Below, piece by piece: positions 34,109 through 42,771 of a stretch of DNA of 64,000 nt (position 1 is the stretch's first letter; each line of letters begins with the position of its first letter). Location of the stretch: NCBI RefSeq assembly GCF_018130615.1, contig NZ_JAFCKB010000014.1, positions 62,001-126,000 on the forward strand. Direction: 5' to 3'. The notes below the pieces were generated by a model that was not told the origin of the DNA, made no database searches, and worked only from the letters and a program-made list of their open reading frames with translations. Origin of the DNA: Bradyrhizobium manausense. GTDB taxonomy: Bacteria; Pseudomonadota; Alphaproteobacteria; Rhizobiales; Xanthobacteraceae. The position numbers were made by a program, and so were the translations under genes.

Positions 34109-35083
34109 CTAATCCACCGACACCCCGGCGAACTCCACGACCTTGCGCCACTTCTCGGTCTCGTCTGCGACGAGCTTGCCGAACTCGGCCGGCGTCATCG
34201 GCCTCGGGATGCCGCCGGTCTCGGCGAGGCGCGCCACCAGCTTCGGGTCCTTCAGTGCTTCGCCGACCGCCTTGTTGAGGATCTCGACGATCTCGGGTGG
34301 CGTGCCCTTCGGCGCGGAGATGCCGTAGAAGCCGACCGATTCGAAGCCGGGCACGGTCTCGGCGATCGCCGGCACGTCGGGCACGGTCGGCCAGCGCTGC
34401 GGCGAGGTCACCCCGAGCGCGCGGACATTGCCGCCCTTCGACTGCTCCAGCGCGGACGGCAAATTGTCGAAGATCAGCTGCACCTTGTTGGAGATGATGT
34501 CCGGGAAGGCGATCGCAGATCCTCGATAGGGCACGTGCACCATGTCGCACTTGGTCATCACCTTGAACAGCTCGGCCGACATGTGCACCGAGGTGCCGTT
34601 GCCGGACGAGGCGAACGAGATCTTGCCGGGGTTGGCCCTGCAATAGTCGATGAACTCCTGAACCGTCTTCACCGGCATCGCATTGGAGACGACCAGCATG
34701 TTGGTGAGCTGCATGATGCTGGCGACCGGGGTGGTGTCGCGCAGGAAGTCGAACGGCAGCTTCTTGTAGAGCGAGGTCGAGATCGCGTTGTTGGGCGCGA
34801 CGAACAGCAGCGTGTAGCCGTCGGGGGCAGCGTTGATCGCGGCGCCAGCCGCGATGTTGCCGCCGGAGCCGGCGCGGTTCTCGACGATGAATTGCTGGCC
34901 GAGATGGTCCGACAGCCACTGCGCCATGATGCGGGCGACGATGTCGACCGGGCCGCCGGCGGCAAAGCCGATCATCCAGTGCACGGGGCGGTCGGGGTAG
35001 GCGGCGGAGGCGGGAGGTGCGGCGGCGAATAAACCGGATAGCAAAGCCAGACCGAAAACACCGTTACGCAAAATTCGCAACAT
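34109..35083 (-). CDS. Tripartite tricarboxylate transporter receptor (Bug family)
   Basis: 324 residues from the ATG at 35083 (GGGAGG upstream). Sec signal: RNGVFGLALLSGLFAAAPPASA. The mature protein opens with YPDRPVHWMIGFAAGGPVDI, then VENRAGSGGNIAAGAA and APDGYTLL, the standard Bug pattern, and FASSGNGTSVHMSAELF for ligand contacts. The C-terminus MTPAEFGKLVADETEKW matches the family end. It is not related in detail to the Bug protein at 30756. No TctA/TctB is encoded nearby. It is divergent from a TAXI receptor. Confidence 0.9.
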   Translation of the reverse strand: MLRILRNGVFGLALLSGLFAAAPPASAAYPDRPVHWMIGFAAGGPVDIVARIMAQWLSDHLGQQFIVENRAGSGGNIAAGAAINAAPDGYTLLFVAPNNAISTSLYKKLPFDFLRDTTPVASIMQLTNMLVVSNAMPVKTVQEFIDYCRANPGKISFASSGNGTSVHMSAELFKVMTKCDMVHVPYRGSAIAFPDIISNKVQLIFDNLPSALEQSKGGNVRALGVTSPQRWPTVPDVPAIAETVPGFESVGFYGISAPKGTPPEIVEILNKAVGEALKDPKLVARLAETGGIPRPMTPAEFGKLVADETEKWRKVVEFAGVSVD

Positions 35084-35190
35084 GCCGCCTCCCATTGTTC
35101 TATTGTGGTTGCGGAGCATGCTTTCACAAAAACCGCCCGCTGCCTACATCGCCTCAAGTCGATGTTGACGCAGGCGCAGCCGGAACGACC

Positions 35191-36156
35191 ATGAAATTCG
35201 CAACCACTATCCTTCTCAGTGCGGCTTTGCTCTTGAGTCCCGCTGCTGCTCAAACCGGAGGCAACGCCATTTCAACGACCACGATCAGCTTGGGCACCGC
35301 GACGCCGGGCGGCGGCTTTCCGCTCTATGGCAACGCCTTCGCGGAGGTGATGAATGCGGCGGATGCCTCGCTCACCATCGCGCCGCGCAACACCAAGGGC
35401 AGCAACGAGAACATTCCGCTGCTGGAGAAGGGCGAGCTCGATCTCGCTTTGGTCGCGGGCGAGCCGGCCTATGAGGCCTTCGCCGGCATCGGACGGACGC
35501 CCGTTCGGCTGAAGATCCTGACCGCGATCTATTCCAACCCCGGCATGTTCGTGGTGCGGGCGGACAGTCCCTACAGGACGATTCACGATCTCGTCGGCCA
35601 GCCGGTTGCGTTCGGCGCCAAGGGCTCGGGACTGCCGATCCTGGCGCGCTACGTGCTCGACGGCCTCGGTCTCAAGCAGGACGAGGATTTCAAGGCCATC
35701 TATCTCGACCGCGCCGGCGACGGCCCCGCGATGGTCGAGGACGGCCGCGTCGCCGCGCTCTGGGGTGCCGGCATCGGCTGGCCCGGATTTGCAGCGGTGG
35801 CCTCGAGCGCTTCGGGCGCGCGCTTCATTGCGCCCAGCGCGGAGGAGATCGCGCGCATCCGCGCCAAGCATGCGTTCCTTAAATCGCTGACCGTTCCGGC
35901 CGGCTCCTATCCAAAACAGGCCGAGCCGATCGCCTCGCTCGGCTCCTGGAGTTTTGTGCTCACGCGCGAGGATCTGCCCGACGATGTCGCCTATCGTCTC
36001 GCGAAGACGCTCCATGGCGTCGAGGCGGCCTTCTGCAAGAAGCTCGCCCAGGCCTGCGAGACCACCGCGGCGAACACGATCGCCGCGGCGCCGAAACCGG
36101 AGCTGATTCATCCGGGCGCGATGAAGTACTTTCGCGAGATCGGCGTCGTGAAGTGA
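35191..36156 (+). CDS. TAXI-family TRAP-type solute receptor
   Basis: 321 residues with a Sec signal ending near residue 20 (LLLSPAAAQT). The mature part has ISLGTATPGGGFPLYGNAFAE and TKGSNENIPLLEKGELDLALV, the TAXI (TRAP-associated extracytoplasmic immunogenic) pattern, then VAFGAKGSGLPILARYVL. TAXI proteins bind substrates such as glutamate for TRAP transporters that consist of a fused membrane protein. No such membrane component lies near. It is divergent from the Bug receptor and tail-to-tail with the Liv-type receptor at 36168. Confidence 0.85.
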   Translation: MKFATTILLSAALLLSPAAAQTGGNAISTTTISLGTATPGGGFPLYGNAFAEVMNAADASLTIAPRNTKGSNENIPLLEKGELDLALVAGEPAYEAFAGIGRTPVRLKILTAIYSNPGMFVVRADSPYRTIHDLVGQPVAFGAKGSGLPILARYVLDGLGLKQDEDFKAIYLDRAGDGPAMVEDGRVAALWGAGIGWPGFAAVASSASGARFIAPSAEEIARIRAKHAFLKSLTVPAGSYPKQAEPIASLGSWSFVLTREDLPDDVAYRLAKTLHGVEAAFCKKLAQACETTAANTIAAAPKPELIHPGAMKYFREIGVVK

Positions 36157-36167
36157 CGGCTAGGCCG

Positions 36168-37382
36168 TCACTTCTTCACCATCGCGCACGCCGGGTCCGG
36201 CGGCCCGAAGGCCTTGTCGCCGGAAATGGTGCTGAGGATCTTGTAATAGTCCCACGGATATTTGCTCTCCTCCGGCGTCTTCACCTGCACCAGCCAGAGG
36301 TCGTGCACCATCAGATTGTCATCGCGTAGGCGGCCGTTGCGGGCGAAGAAATCCTCGACCGGCGTCTCGCGCATTTTCGCCGCGACCTTGAGCGGATCGT
36401 CGGTGCCGGCCGCCTTGATGGCGTTGAGATAGTGCATCACGCTGGAATAGACGCCGGCCTGCCACATCGTCGGCATCTTGTTCATCTTGGCGAAATAGCG
36501 CTTCGACCATTCGCGCGTCTTGTCGTCCATGTCCCAGTAAAACGATGTCGTCAGCAACAGGCCCTGGGCTGCCTGCAGGCCGAGGCCGTGGATATCGGTG
36601 ATCAGCGCGAGCAGCGCGGCCATCTGCTGGCCGCCCTTGAACACGCCGAACTCCGAGCCGGTCTTGATCTCGTTCATGTTGTTGGGCGGGCCGGCCGCAA
36701 TGCCGATGATCTTGGCCTTGGAGGCCTGTGCCTGCAGCACGAAGGAGGAGAGGTCCGGCGTCGCCAGCGGCGGCTTCACCGAGCCCAGCACCTTGCCGCC
36801 GTTGGCGGTGATGACGCTGGAGGCATCGCGCTCCAGCGAGTGGCCGAAGGCGTAGTCGTCGGTGATGAAGAACCAGCTGTCGCCTCCGCGCTTGACCACC
36901 GCATCCGCGGTGCCGACCGCGAGCGCGCGGGTGTCGAACACCCATTGCATCGCGTAGGGCGAGCAGAACTTGCCGTGGAAGTCCGCGGTGCCGGTGGAGT
37001 GGGTGATGAACAGCCGCTTTTTCTCGTTGGCGATGTTCTGCACCGCGAGGCCGACGGCCGAGACCGGCACGTCGACGATCAGGTCGACCTGGTCGACGTC
37101 GTACCAGCGCCGCGCGATCGCAGCGCCGATGTCGGCCTTGAGCTGGTGGTCGCCGATCACGATGCTGATCGGTTTGCCGAGCACGGTGCCGCCGAAATCG
37201 TCGATCGCCATCTGCGCTGCCGTCACCGAGCCCTGACCGGTCGGAGCCGAAGCCGGGCCGTTCATGTCGGTGAGCACGCCGATCTTGACGATGTCGTCGG
37301 ACACCTGCGCCGACGCCGTGTCCGGCAGCAGCGCCGCCATCAAGGCGGCCGCGACCGGCAGTCCAAATCTCGTTGGATTCAC
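36168..37382 (-). CDS. Branched-chain amino acid-type ABC substrate-binding protein (LivK-like)
   Basis: 404 residues from the GTG at 37382, with AGGGGAGGACAAGC just upstream. Sec signal: AAALMAALLPDTASA. The mature N-terminus VSDDIVKIGVLTDMNGPASAPTGQGS is the class I fold start of Liv-type receptors. The C-terminus ends with PACAMVKK, and two Cys are spaced far apart. Proteins of this kind bind amino acids, amides or aromatic acids. No permease or ATPase gene follows, so it is an orphan receptor here. Confidence 0.88.
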   Translation of the reverse strand: MNPTRFGLPVAAALMAALLPDTASAQVSDDIVKIGVLTDMNGPASAPTGQGSVTAAQMAIDDFGGTVLGKPISIVIGDHQLKADIGAAIARRWYDVDQVDLIVDVPVSAVGLAVQNIANEKKRLFITHSTGTADFHGKFCSPYAMQWVFDTRALAVGTADAVVKRGGDSWFFITDDYAFGHSLERDASSVITANGGKVLGSVKPPLATPDLSSFVLQAQASKAKIIGIAAGPPNNMNEIKTGSEFGVFKGGQQMAALLALITDIHGLGLQAAQGLLLTTSFYWDMDDKTREWSKRYFAKMNKMPTMWQAGVYSSVMHYLNAIKAAGTDDPLKVAAKMRETPVEDFFARNGRLRDDNLMVHDLWLVQVKTPEESKYPWDYYKILSTISGDKAFGPPDPACAMVKK

Positions 37383-37486
37383 GCTTGTCCTCCCCTGATC
37401 CGGCTCGTTGGCCGAAAGTTGCCTGTGCCGGGTATGGCCCGGCTGAATTGGTTTCTTTTGCAACTATTTTGGGGTGGGCGTCAATC

Positions 37487-38380
37487 TCAGGCCGCGAAGC
37501 GGATCTGGCCGGCGGGCGAGGGGTCGTAGCCGGTCAGCTCCTCGGCGCGCTGGCGCAGCCGCCGTTCACTCAGGAACCGGATCAGGGCTTGCATGGCAGG
37601 GCGGAAATAGCTGCGCTGCCGCATCGCGAGATCAAGGTTTTCCCAGACCAGCGGTACGAAATCGAGCCCCGCCGAGCGTGCCGCCGCGCGCGTCGCGACG
37701 CCGCAATCGGCTAGTCCGGCGCGGACCACTTCCGCGAGATCTGGTCCGGTGAGGGCCGGCGTCTCCACCCGGCGCAAATCGCGCATCGAGGCGCCTGCGC
37801 GCGTCAACAGCACGTCGAGCAACATTTGCGCGCCGGTTCCCTGTTGCCGCATCGCCATCCGGGCGCCGAGTGCGAGCACGTCGGCGAGCCCGCGCACCCG
37901 CTTGGGATTGCCCGGCGGCAGCACGAGACCCTGCTCGCGTCGCACGAAGGCCACCAGCAGCGCATCATGCAGGTCGGGCGCGCCCCGTAGCGCCGTCACG
38001 CTGGCGTCGGCGGCGAGATTGCCCTCGGCATCGAGGCTGTGGAAGTGCACCGCGACGGCCATCACCTCGTCGCGTTGCAGCCGCTCGAGCCCGCGCGCGC
38101 TGCCTTCGGTCATCGATCCCAGACCCGAGCCGGATTCGCGCAGGCTCCAATCCAGAAGCTCGTCCTGGCTGCCGCCCACAACCGGCGGTGGCTCGGCAAT
38201 CAGCATGCCGGCCGGACGCGCCATTCCCGACAGCACCCAGAGATCGAGCTCGTGCCGCGGGAAGAGCCACTTACCGGTTACCTTGGTGCAGGGGATCGCG
38301 CCGTTGGTGACGAGTTCATAGAGCTTGCGTTCGCCGAGACGGAGATAGTCAGCGGCTTCGCTGGTCGTCAGGAATTCCAT
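37487..38380 (-). CDS. Excisionase-type HTH regulator fused to periplasmic-binding-like domain
   Basis: 297 residues. Residues 1-50 are an excisionase/MerR-like helix-turn-helix (LTTSEAADYLRLGERKLYELV, PCTKVTGKWLFPRHELDLW). From about 90 on, the protein is a PBP-like domain of the type found fused to MoeA (PF12727 family), with LVLPPGNPKRVRGLADV and RQQGTGAQMLLDVLL. It is divergent from a TupA-like receptor and upstream of two MoeA genes, and likely reports molybdate, tungstate or molybdopterin status (inference). The domain combination is known in annotated genomes, but its ligand is not well defined. Confidence 0.83.
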   Translation of the reverse strand: MEFLTTSEAADYLRLGERKLYELVTNGAIPCTKVTGKWLFPRHELDLWVLSGMARPAGMLIAEPPPVVGGSQDELLDWSLRESGSGLGSMTEGSARGLERLQRDEVMAVAVHFHSLDAEGNLAADASVTALRGAPDLHDALLVAFVRREQGLVLPPGNPKRVRGLADVLALGARMAMRQQGTGAQMLLDVLLTRAGASMRDLRRVETPALTGPDLAEVVRAGLADCGVATRAAARSAGLDFVPLVWENLDLAMRQRSYFRPAMQALIRFLSERRLRQRAEELTGYDPSPAGQIRFAA

Positions 38381-38768
38381 CCTGCATTCCTATGCAAATT
38401 CTTGCTTCTTTTTGGCGTTCAACGCAGGTGGAATTCTGCACTCAACTTTCTTTGCGAACCATGCCCGATGATCTCGTTGCTTTGCAACACATCCCGACGC
38501 GTGTTTTGATTTTGGTTGACGATCTTGCGAGGCTCGAATGGCGTGAGCCTTGCGCCCGCTTTGTCGGTGTGATTGCGGTCAACGAGCCGGCTGATTGATT
38601 GCCGAAAATTCCCGGCTTGCTCGCTTCGGCACGCAATGTATCGCGAACTTGCCCTTTGGTAGTGGCCAAAGCCAAACTCTATTTCCTGTTGCCCGTGCAG
38701 CGAGCAAGATCGTCACGAGTGCGGCGCAATCGATCATCATGATCGGGTCGTATTCAAGGGAACCCCGC
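38381..38768. promoter_or_regulatory. Divergent regulatory gap between HTH-PBP and TupA-like genes
   Basis: 388 bp without a convincing gene. Small inverted repeats are present (GTTGC/GCAAC around 38477 and CTTTGG/CCAAAG around 38655), but I see no consensus ModE box (ATCGNTATATA type). The gap is long enough for the promoters and operators of both neighbours. Confidence 0.4.
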
Positions 38769-39602
38769 ATGGCTGTTCGCCGACTGACTTTTGCATTTGC
38801 GCTTCTCTGCGGCCTCGGCGGGAGCATTTCGGCCTCGTTTGCCGAGGAGCGCGCTATCGTCCTGGCCTCGACGACGTCGACGCAGGAGTCGGGGCTGCTC
38901 GATTATTTGCTGCCGATCTTCCGCGACAAGTCCGGCATCGAGGTGACCGTGATCGCACGGCGCGCCGATCAGGTGCTCGACGGTGCGCGGCGCGGCGAGG
39001 CCGACGTGGTGCTGATGCATGCGCGGCCGCTGGAGGAGAAGTTCGTCGCTGACGGTTTTGCATCGAAGCGCTTCGACGTGATGTACAACGACTATCTGCT
39101 GATCGGACCGAAGAGTGATCCCGCAGGCGTCAAGGGCAAGGACATCGCCACTGCGCTGAAAGCGATCGAGGCCAAGGGGGCGTCGTTCGTGACGCGCGGC
39201 GATCGTTCCGGCACTCACGCGGCGGAGCTCGCGCTCTGGATCGTCGCCGGCATCGACATCGCCAGCGCCAAGGGTGCCTGGTATCGCGAGAACGGGCCCG
39301 GCATGACGGCCGCCTTCGACGCCGCACGCGCGGCGAATGCGTATGTGCTCACGGATCGCGCCAGCTGGATCGCCTTCAAGGACCGCGGCGATCTCGACAT
39401 CGTCGTGGAGGGCGACAAGCGGCTGCTCAACCAATACGGCGTCATGCTGGTGAACCCCGAGAAGCATCCGAGTGTCCGAAAGGAACTGGGCCAGATCTTC
39501 GTCGACTGGTTGATCTCGTCTGAGGGGCAGGCAGCGATCGCCGGCTACAAGGTCGACGGGCAGCAGGTGTTCTTTCCGAATGCGGACAAATCAGGAGGTT
39601 GA
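38769..39602 (+). CDS. Tungstate/molybdate-type substrate-binding protein (TupA-like)
   Basis: 277 residues. Sec signal: FALLCGLGGSISASFAEE. The mature start VLASTTSTQESGLLDYLLP is the TTS(T)Q anion-binding signature of TupA/WtpA-like receptors, followed by TVIARRADQVLDGARRGEADVVLMHA and FVTRGDRSGTHAAELALW. It should capture tungstate or molybdate in the periplasm. No TupB permease or TupC ATPase gene follows, so it may feed a transporter encoded elsewhere or act as a sensor component. Confidence 0.88.
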   Translation: MAVRRLTFAFALLCGLGGSISASFAEERAIVLASTTSTQESGLLDYLLPIFRDKSGIEVTVIARRADQVLDGARRGEADVVLMHARPLEEKFVADGFASKRFDVMYNDYLLIGPKSDPAGVKGKDIATALKAIEAKGASFVTRGDRSGTHAAELALWIVAGIDIASAKGAWYRENGPGMTAAFDAARAANAYVLTDRASWIAFKDRGDLDIVVEGDKRLLNQYGVMLVNPEKHPSVRKELGQIFVDWLISSEGQAAIAGYKVDGQQVFFPNADKSGG

Positions 39603-39656
39603 TGGTCGAAGCGCGAGCGGTTGCCAAATTGAGCGATGCGTGATCCATCATGAGGC

Positions 39657-40763
39657 ATGACCCAGCGCCTGCCGCCCTCGCTCACGCCGCTCGACACCGC
39701 GCTCGCCGCGCTGCTGGAGGCCGTTGACCCGGTCGCGCCGGTGGATTTGCCATTGGCTGAAGCGGCCGGCTGTATCGCCGCGGGAATGCCGTTGCTGCCA
39801 GCCTATCCACCGCGCGACATCGCCGCCGTGGATGGCTGGGCGTTGCGCGCCAACGATCTCGTCGGCGCGTCCTCCTATTCGCCGGTGCCTCTGACCGAGC
39901 TTCCGGCGTGGGTCGACGCTGGCGACGCGATGCCGGCGGGGTGCGATTGCGTTCTCGATGTTGGCGCCGTCGAGGTGTCGGGCCCGCTGGCCCAGGTGCT
40001 GGCGGAGGGCGTTCCTGGGCAAGGCGTAGGGCGTAGCGGCGGCGACATCGCGGAAGACTCGCTCGCGGCCGCGGCGGGATATCCCGTTGGCGCGGCGGCT
40101 TTGTTGCTCGCGCGTGTCGCTGGCTACGATAGACTGAGTGTCAGACGGCCGCGGCTCCGCATCGTCAACGTGCCGGGCGCGACCGCGACGATGCAGATGA
40201 TCGCCGGCCTCGCGTGCGGGGCGGGACTTGATGTGAGCGCGCATGAAGTCGGATCGCGCGATGTCGCATCGATCGCGGAGGCGCTCGATGCTTCCGCCTG
40301 CGAGCTCCTGCTGACGATCGGTGGCACCGGCGTCGGTCGTGCGGACGCCGTCGTCGCGGCGCTGGTTCAGCGCGGAGCGCAGCTCAGTCATGGTGTTGCG
40401 CTCCAGCCCGGACGCACCGCAGCCTCAGGGCGGCTCGGAAAGGTTCCCGTCGTCGCCTTGCCCGGGTCACCAGCTCAGGCGCTGGCGGTCTGGTTCGCGC
40501 TGGTGCTTCCGCTGATCGATAGATTGGCGGCGCGGCAGCCGCGCTGCGCCGTGACCTTGCCGCTCGCGCGCAAGGTCGCCTCCAGCGTCGGGATCGCCGA
40601 AATCGCGCTGCTGTCCGGGGAACATAAGACGTGGATGCCGCTTGCCGTGGGCGAATGGCCGCTCCGGGCCATCGCCGGCGCCGATGCATGGCTGCTCATT
40701 CCCGCCAGCCACGAGGGATTTGCGGCGGGCGAACCGGTCGATGCTTATCTGATGCGGGAATGA
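39657..40763 (+). CDS. MoeA-like protein with degenerate active site
   Basis: 368 residues, shorter than canonical MoeA (about 400). The N-terminal RDIAAVDGWALRA retains the conserved Asp-Gly of domain I/II, and a GGTGVGRAD motif corresponds to the usual GGVSVGxxD. However, the STGDEL strand of functional MoeA reads NVPGATAT here and the KPGKP motif reads QPGRT. Loss of the STGDEL acid residues suggests it cannot insert molybdate normally. It is followed after 12 bp by the MoeA-PBP fusion, so it may act as a partner or a sensor (inference). Confidence 0.8.
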   Translation: MTQRLPPSLTPLDTALAALLEAVDPVAPVDLPLAEAAGCIAAGMPLLPAYPPRDIAAVDGWALRANDLVGASSYSPVPLTELPAWVDAGDAMPAGCDCVLDVGAVEVSGPLAQVLAEGVPGQGVGRSGGDIAEDSLAAAAGYPVGAAALLLARVAGYDRLSVRRPRLRIVNVPGATATMQMIAGLACGAGLDVSAHEVGSRDVASIAEALDASACELLLTIGGTGVGRADAVVAALVQRGAQLSHGVALQPGRTAASGRLGKVPVVALPGSPAQALAVWFALVLPLIDRLAARQPRCAVTLPLARKVASSVGIAEIALLSGEHKTWMPLAVGEWPLRAIAGADAWLLIPASHEGFAAGEPVDAYLMRE

Positions 40764-40775
40764 TATGGATTCCGC

Positions 40776-42725
40776 ATGACGATGATCCCAAAGCCGCCAG
40801 ACCGTAGCGGGCTCGAGCAGGAACAGTTTCTCAAGATCCTCTCGCGCGAGGAAGCCTTGGCGCGCTTCGAGAAGGCCCTGTTCCCGCGTGCGATCCCCAG
40901 AGAGGCGCGCAAGCTCGCCGATGCACTCGGCGGGGTGCTCGCTGAGGATATCACGGCGTCGATCGACGTACCGCCATTTGACCGTTCCAATGTCGACGGC
41001 TTTGCCGCCCGCTCGGCGGATCTAGCAATGGCCAGCGAAGCTGCGCCCGTACGGCTCGCACTGAACGGCGAGACGATTCATTGCGGCGTCGCGCCGGTGC
41101 TGCAAGTCGCGGTGGGGACCGCAACGCCGATCGCCACCGGTGGCCCGCTGCCGCGTGGTGCCGATGCCGTCGTGATGGTCGAACACACCCAGCCCGGCAG
41201 GCCCGATGGGATCGAAGTTCGTCGCGCGGTCTCGCCGGGGCAATTCGTCTCTTACGCCGGATCCGACATCGCGCGCGGCGAGGCGCTGCTGCGCGCCGGC
41301 ACAATCATCGGCTCGCGTGAGATCGGCATGCTGGCGGCCTGCGGCATCGCCGAGGTGAAAGTTGCGCGGAAACCGCGTGTTGCCGTGATTTCCACCGGCG
41401 ACGAGCTGGTGCAGCCCGGCGAGGCACTTGGCCCTGCCGCGATCTACGACACCAACGGCGCCATCGTCGCAGCCGCAATCGATGAGAACGGCGGCGAGGC
41501 GATCTTCCTCGGCGCCATTCCCGACAACGAAGCCAAGCTCGAAGCGGCCATGCGCCAGGCGCTGGCGGATGCCGACATGCTGGTGCTCTCCGGCGGCACG
41601 TCGAAAGGCGCGGGTGACCTGTCCCATCGCATCATTGGCCGGCTCGGCCAGCCCGGCATCATCGCACACGGCGTGGCGCTCAAGCCGGGCAAGCCGCTGT
41701 GCCTTGCGGTCTGCGACGGCAAGCCGGTGGTGATCCTGCCGGGTTTCCCGACCTCGGCGATGTTCACCTTCCACGACATGATCGTGCCGGCGCTGCGCAA
41801 AATGGCCGGCCTGCCGCCGCGCTCCGATGCCAAGGTGAGCGCGACGGTGCCAGTGCGCATCGCCTCCGAGCTTGGTCGCACCGAATTCGTCATGGTCTCA
41901 CTGGTCGAAGGCAAGGACGGCCTGATCGCCTATCCCTCAGGCAAAGGCTCTGGGGCGATCACCTCCTTTGCGCAGGCCGACGGCTTTCTGCGCATCGACG
42001 CGCTCGCCGACCAGATGCCGGCCGGCACCGAGGCCGAGGTGACGCTGTTCACGCCGCATGTGCGCGTGCCCGATCTCGTCATCGTCGGCAGCCATTGCAT
42101 TGGCCTCGATCTCGTCACCGCGCAGCTCGCGTCTGCGGGCCTCACGGTGCGCTCGATTGCGGTCGGCAGCCTCGGTGGGCTTGCGGCAGCAAAGCGCGGC
42201 GAATGCGATCTCGCACCGATCCACCTGTTCGACGACAAGAGCGAGACCTACAACACGCCCTATCTCGTCGACGGGCTCGAACTCGTGCCGGGTTGGCGGC
42301 GAATGCAGGGCATCGTGTTCCGGAAAGGCGATAGGCGTTTCGAGGGGCGCAGCGCGAAGCAGGCTGTTACTGCCGCACTCGCCGATCCCGCCTGCATCAT
42401 GGTCAACCGTAACCAGGGCGCGGGCACGCGCATCCTGATCGACCGGCTGCTCGGGGGCGCGCGCCCGGAGGGCTATTGGAATCAGCCGCGCTCGCACAAC
42501 GCGGTGGCCGCGGCCGTCGCGCAGCACCGTGCCGACTGGGGCATGACCATTGCGCCGGTCGCCCATGCGGTCGGGCTCGGTTTCATTCCCTTCGCGGAGG
42601 AGCATTATGATTTCGCGCTGGTGACGGCGCGCAAGCAGCGTCCGGCCGTGCAGGCGTTTCTCGATGCGCTCGGCTCGGACGAGGCGCGCACGGCGCTGGA
42701 GCACGCGGGCTTCCGGCCCGCATAG
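40776..42725 (+). CDS. MoeA molybdotransferase fused to C-terminal PBP-like domain
   Basis: 649 residues. Residues 1-420 are MoeA: PPFDRSNVDGFAA, GADAVVMVEHTQP, VISTGDELVQPGE, GGTSKGAGDL, LKPGKPLC and LPGFPTSAMF are all present. From about 430 to the end is a periplasmic-binding-like domain (VGSHCIGLDLV, NRNQGAGTRILIDRLL), related to that of the HTH regulator at 37487. Canonical MoeA inserts molybdate into adenylylated molybdopterin. The appended domain may bind molybdate, tungstate or the cofactor. It is translated with the degenerate MoeA just upstream. Confidence 0.88.
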   Translation: MTMIPKPPDRSGLEQEQFLKILSREEALARFEKALFPRAIPREARKLADALGGVLAEDITASIDVPPFDRSNVDGFAARSADLAMASEAAPVRLALNGETIHCGVAPVLQVAVGTATPIATGGPLPRGADAVVMVEHTQPGRPDGIEVRRAVSPGQFVSYAGSDIARGEALLRAGTIIGSREIGMLAACGIAEVKVARKPRVAVISTGDELVQPGEALGPAAIYDTNGAIVAAAIDENGGEAIFLGAIPDNEAKLEAAMRQALADADMLVLSGGTSKGAGDLSHRIIGRLGQPGIIAHGVALKPGKPLCLAVCDGKPVVILPGFPTSAMFTFHDMIVPALRKMAGLPPRSDAKVSATVPVRIASELGRTEFVMVSLVEGKDGLIAYPSGKGSGAITSFAQADGFLRIDALADQMPAGTEAEVTLFTPHVRVPDLVIVGSHCIGLDLVTAQLASAGLTVRSIAVGSLGGLAAAKRGECDLAPIHLFDDKSETYNTPYLVDGLELVPGWRRMQGIVFRKGDRRFEGRSAKQAVTAALADPACIMVNRNQGAGTRILIDRLLGGARPEGYWNQPRSHNAVAAAVAQHRADWGMTIAPVAHAVGLGFIPFAEEHYDFALVTARKQRPAVQAFLDALGSDEARTALEHAGFRPA

Positions 42726-42771
42726 ATGTCGACGCGGCACTCAAGCCGCGCGGAAAACAGAGGGGGACGCG

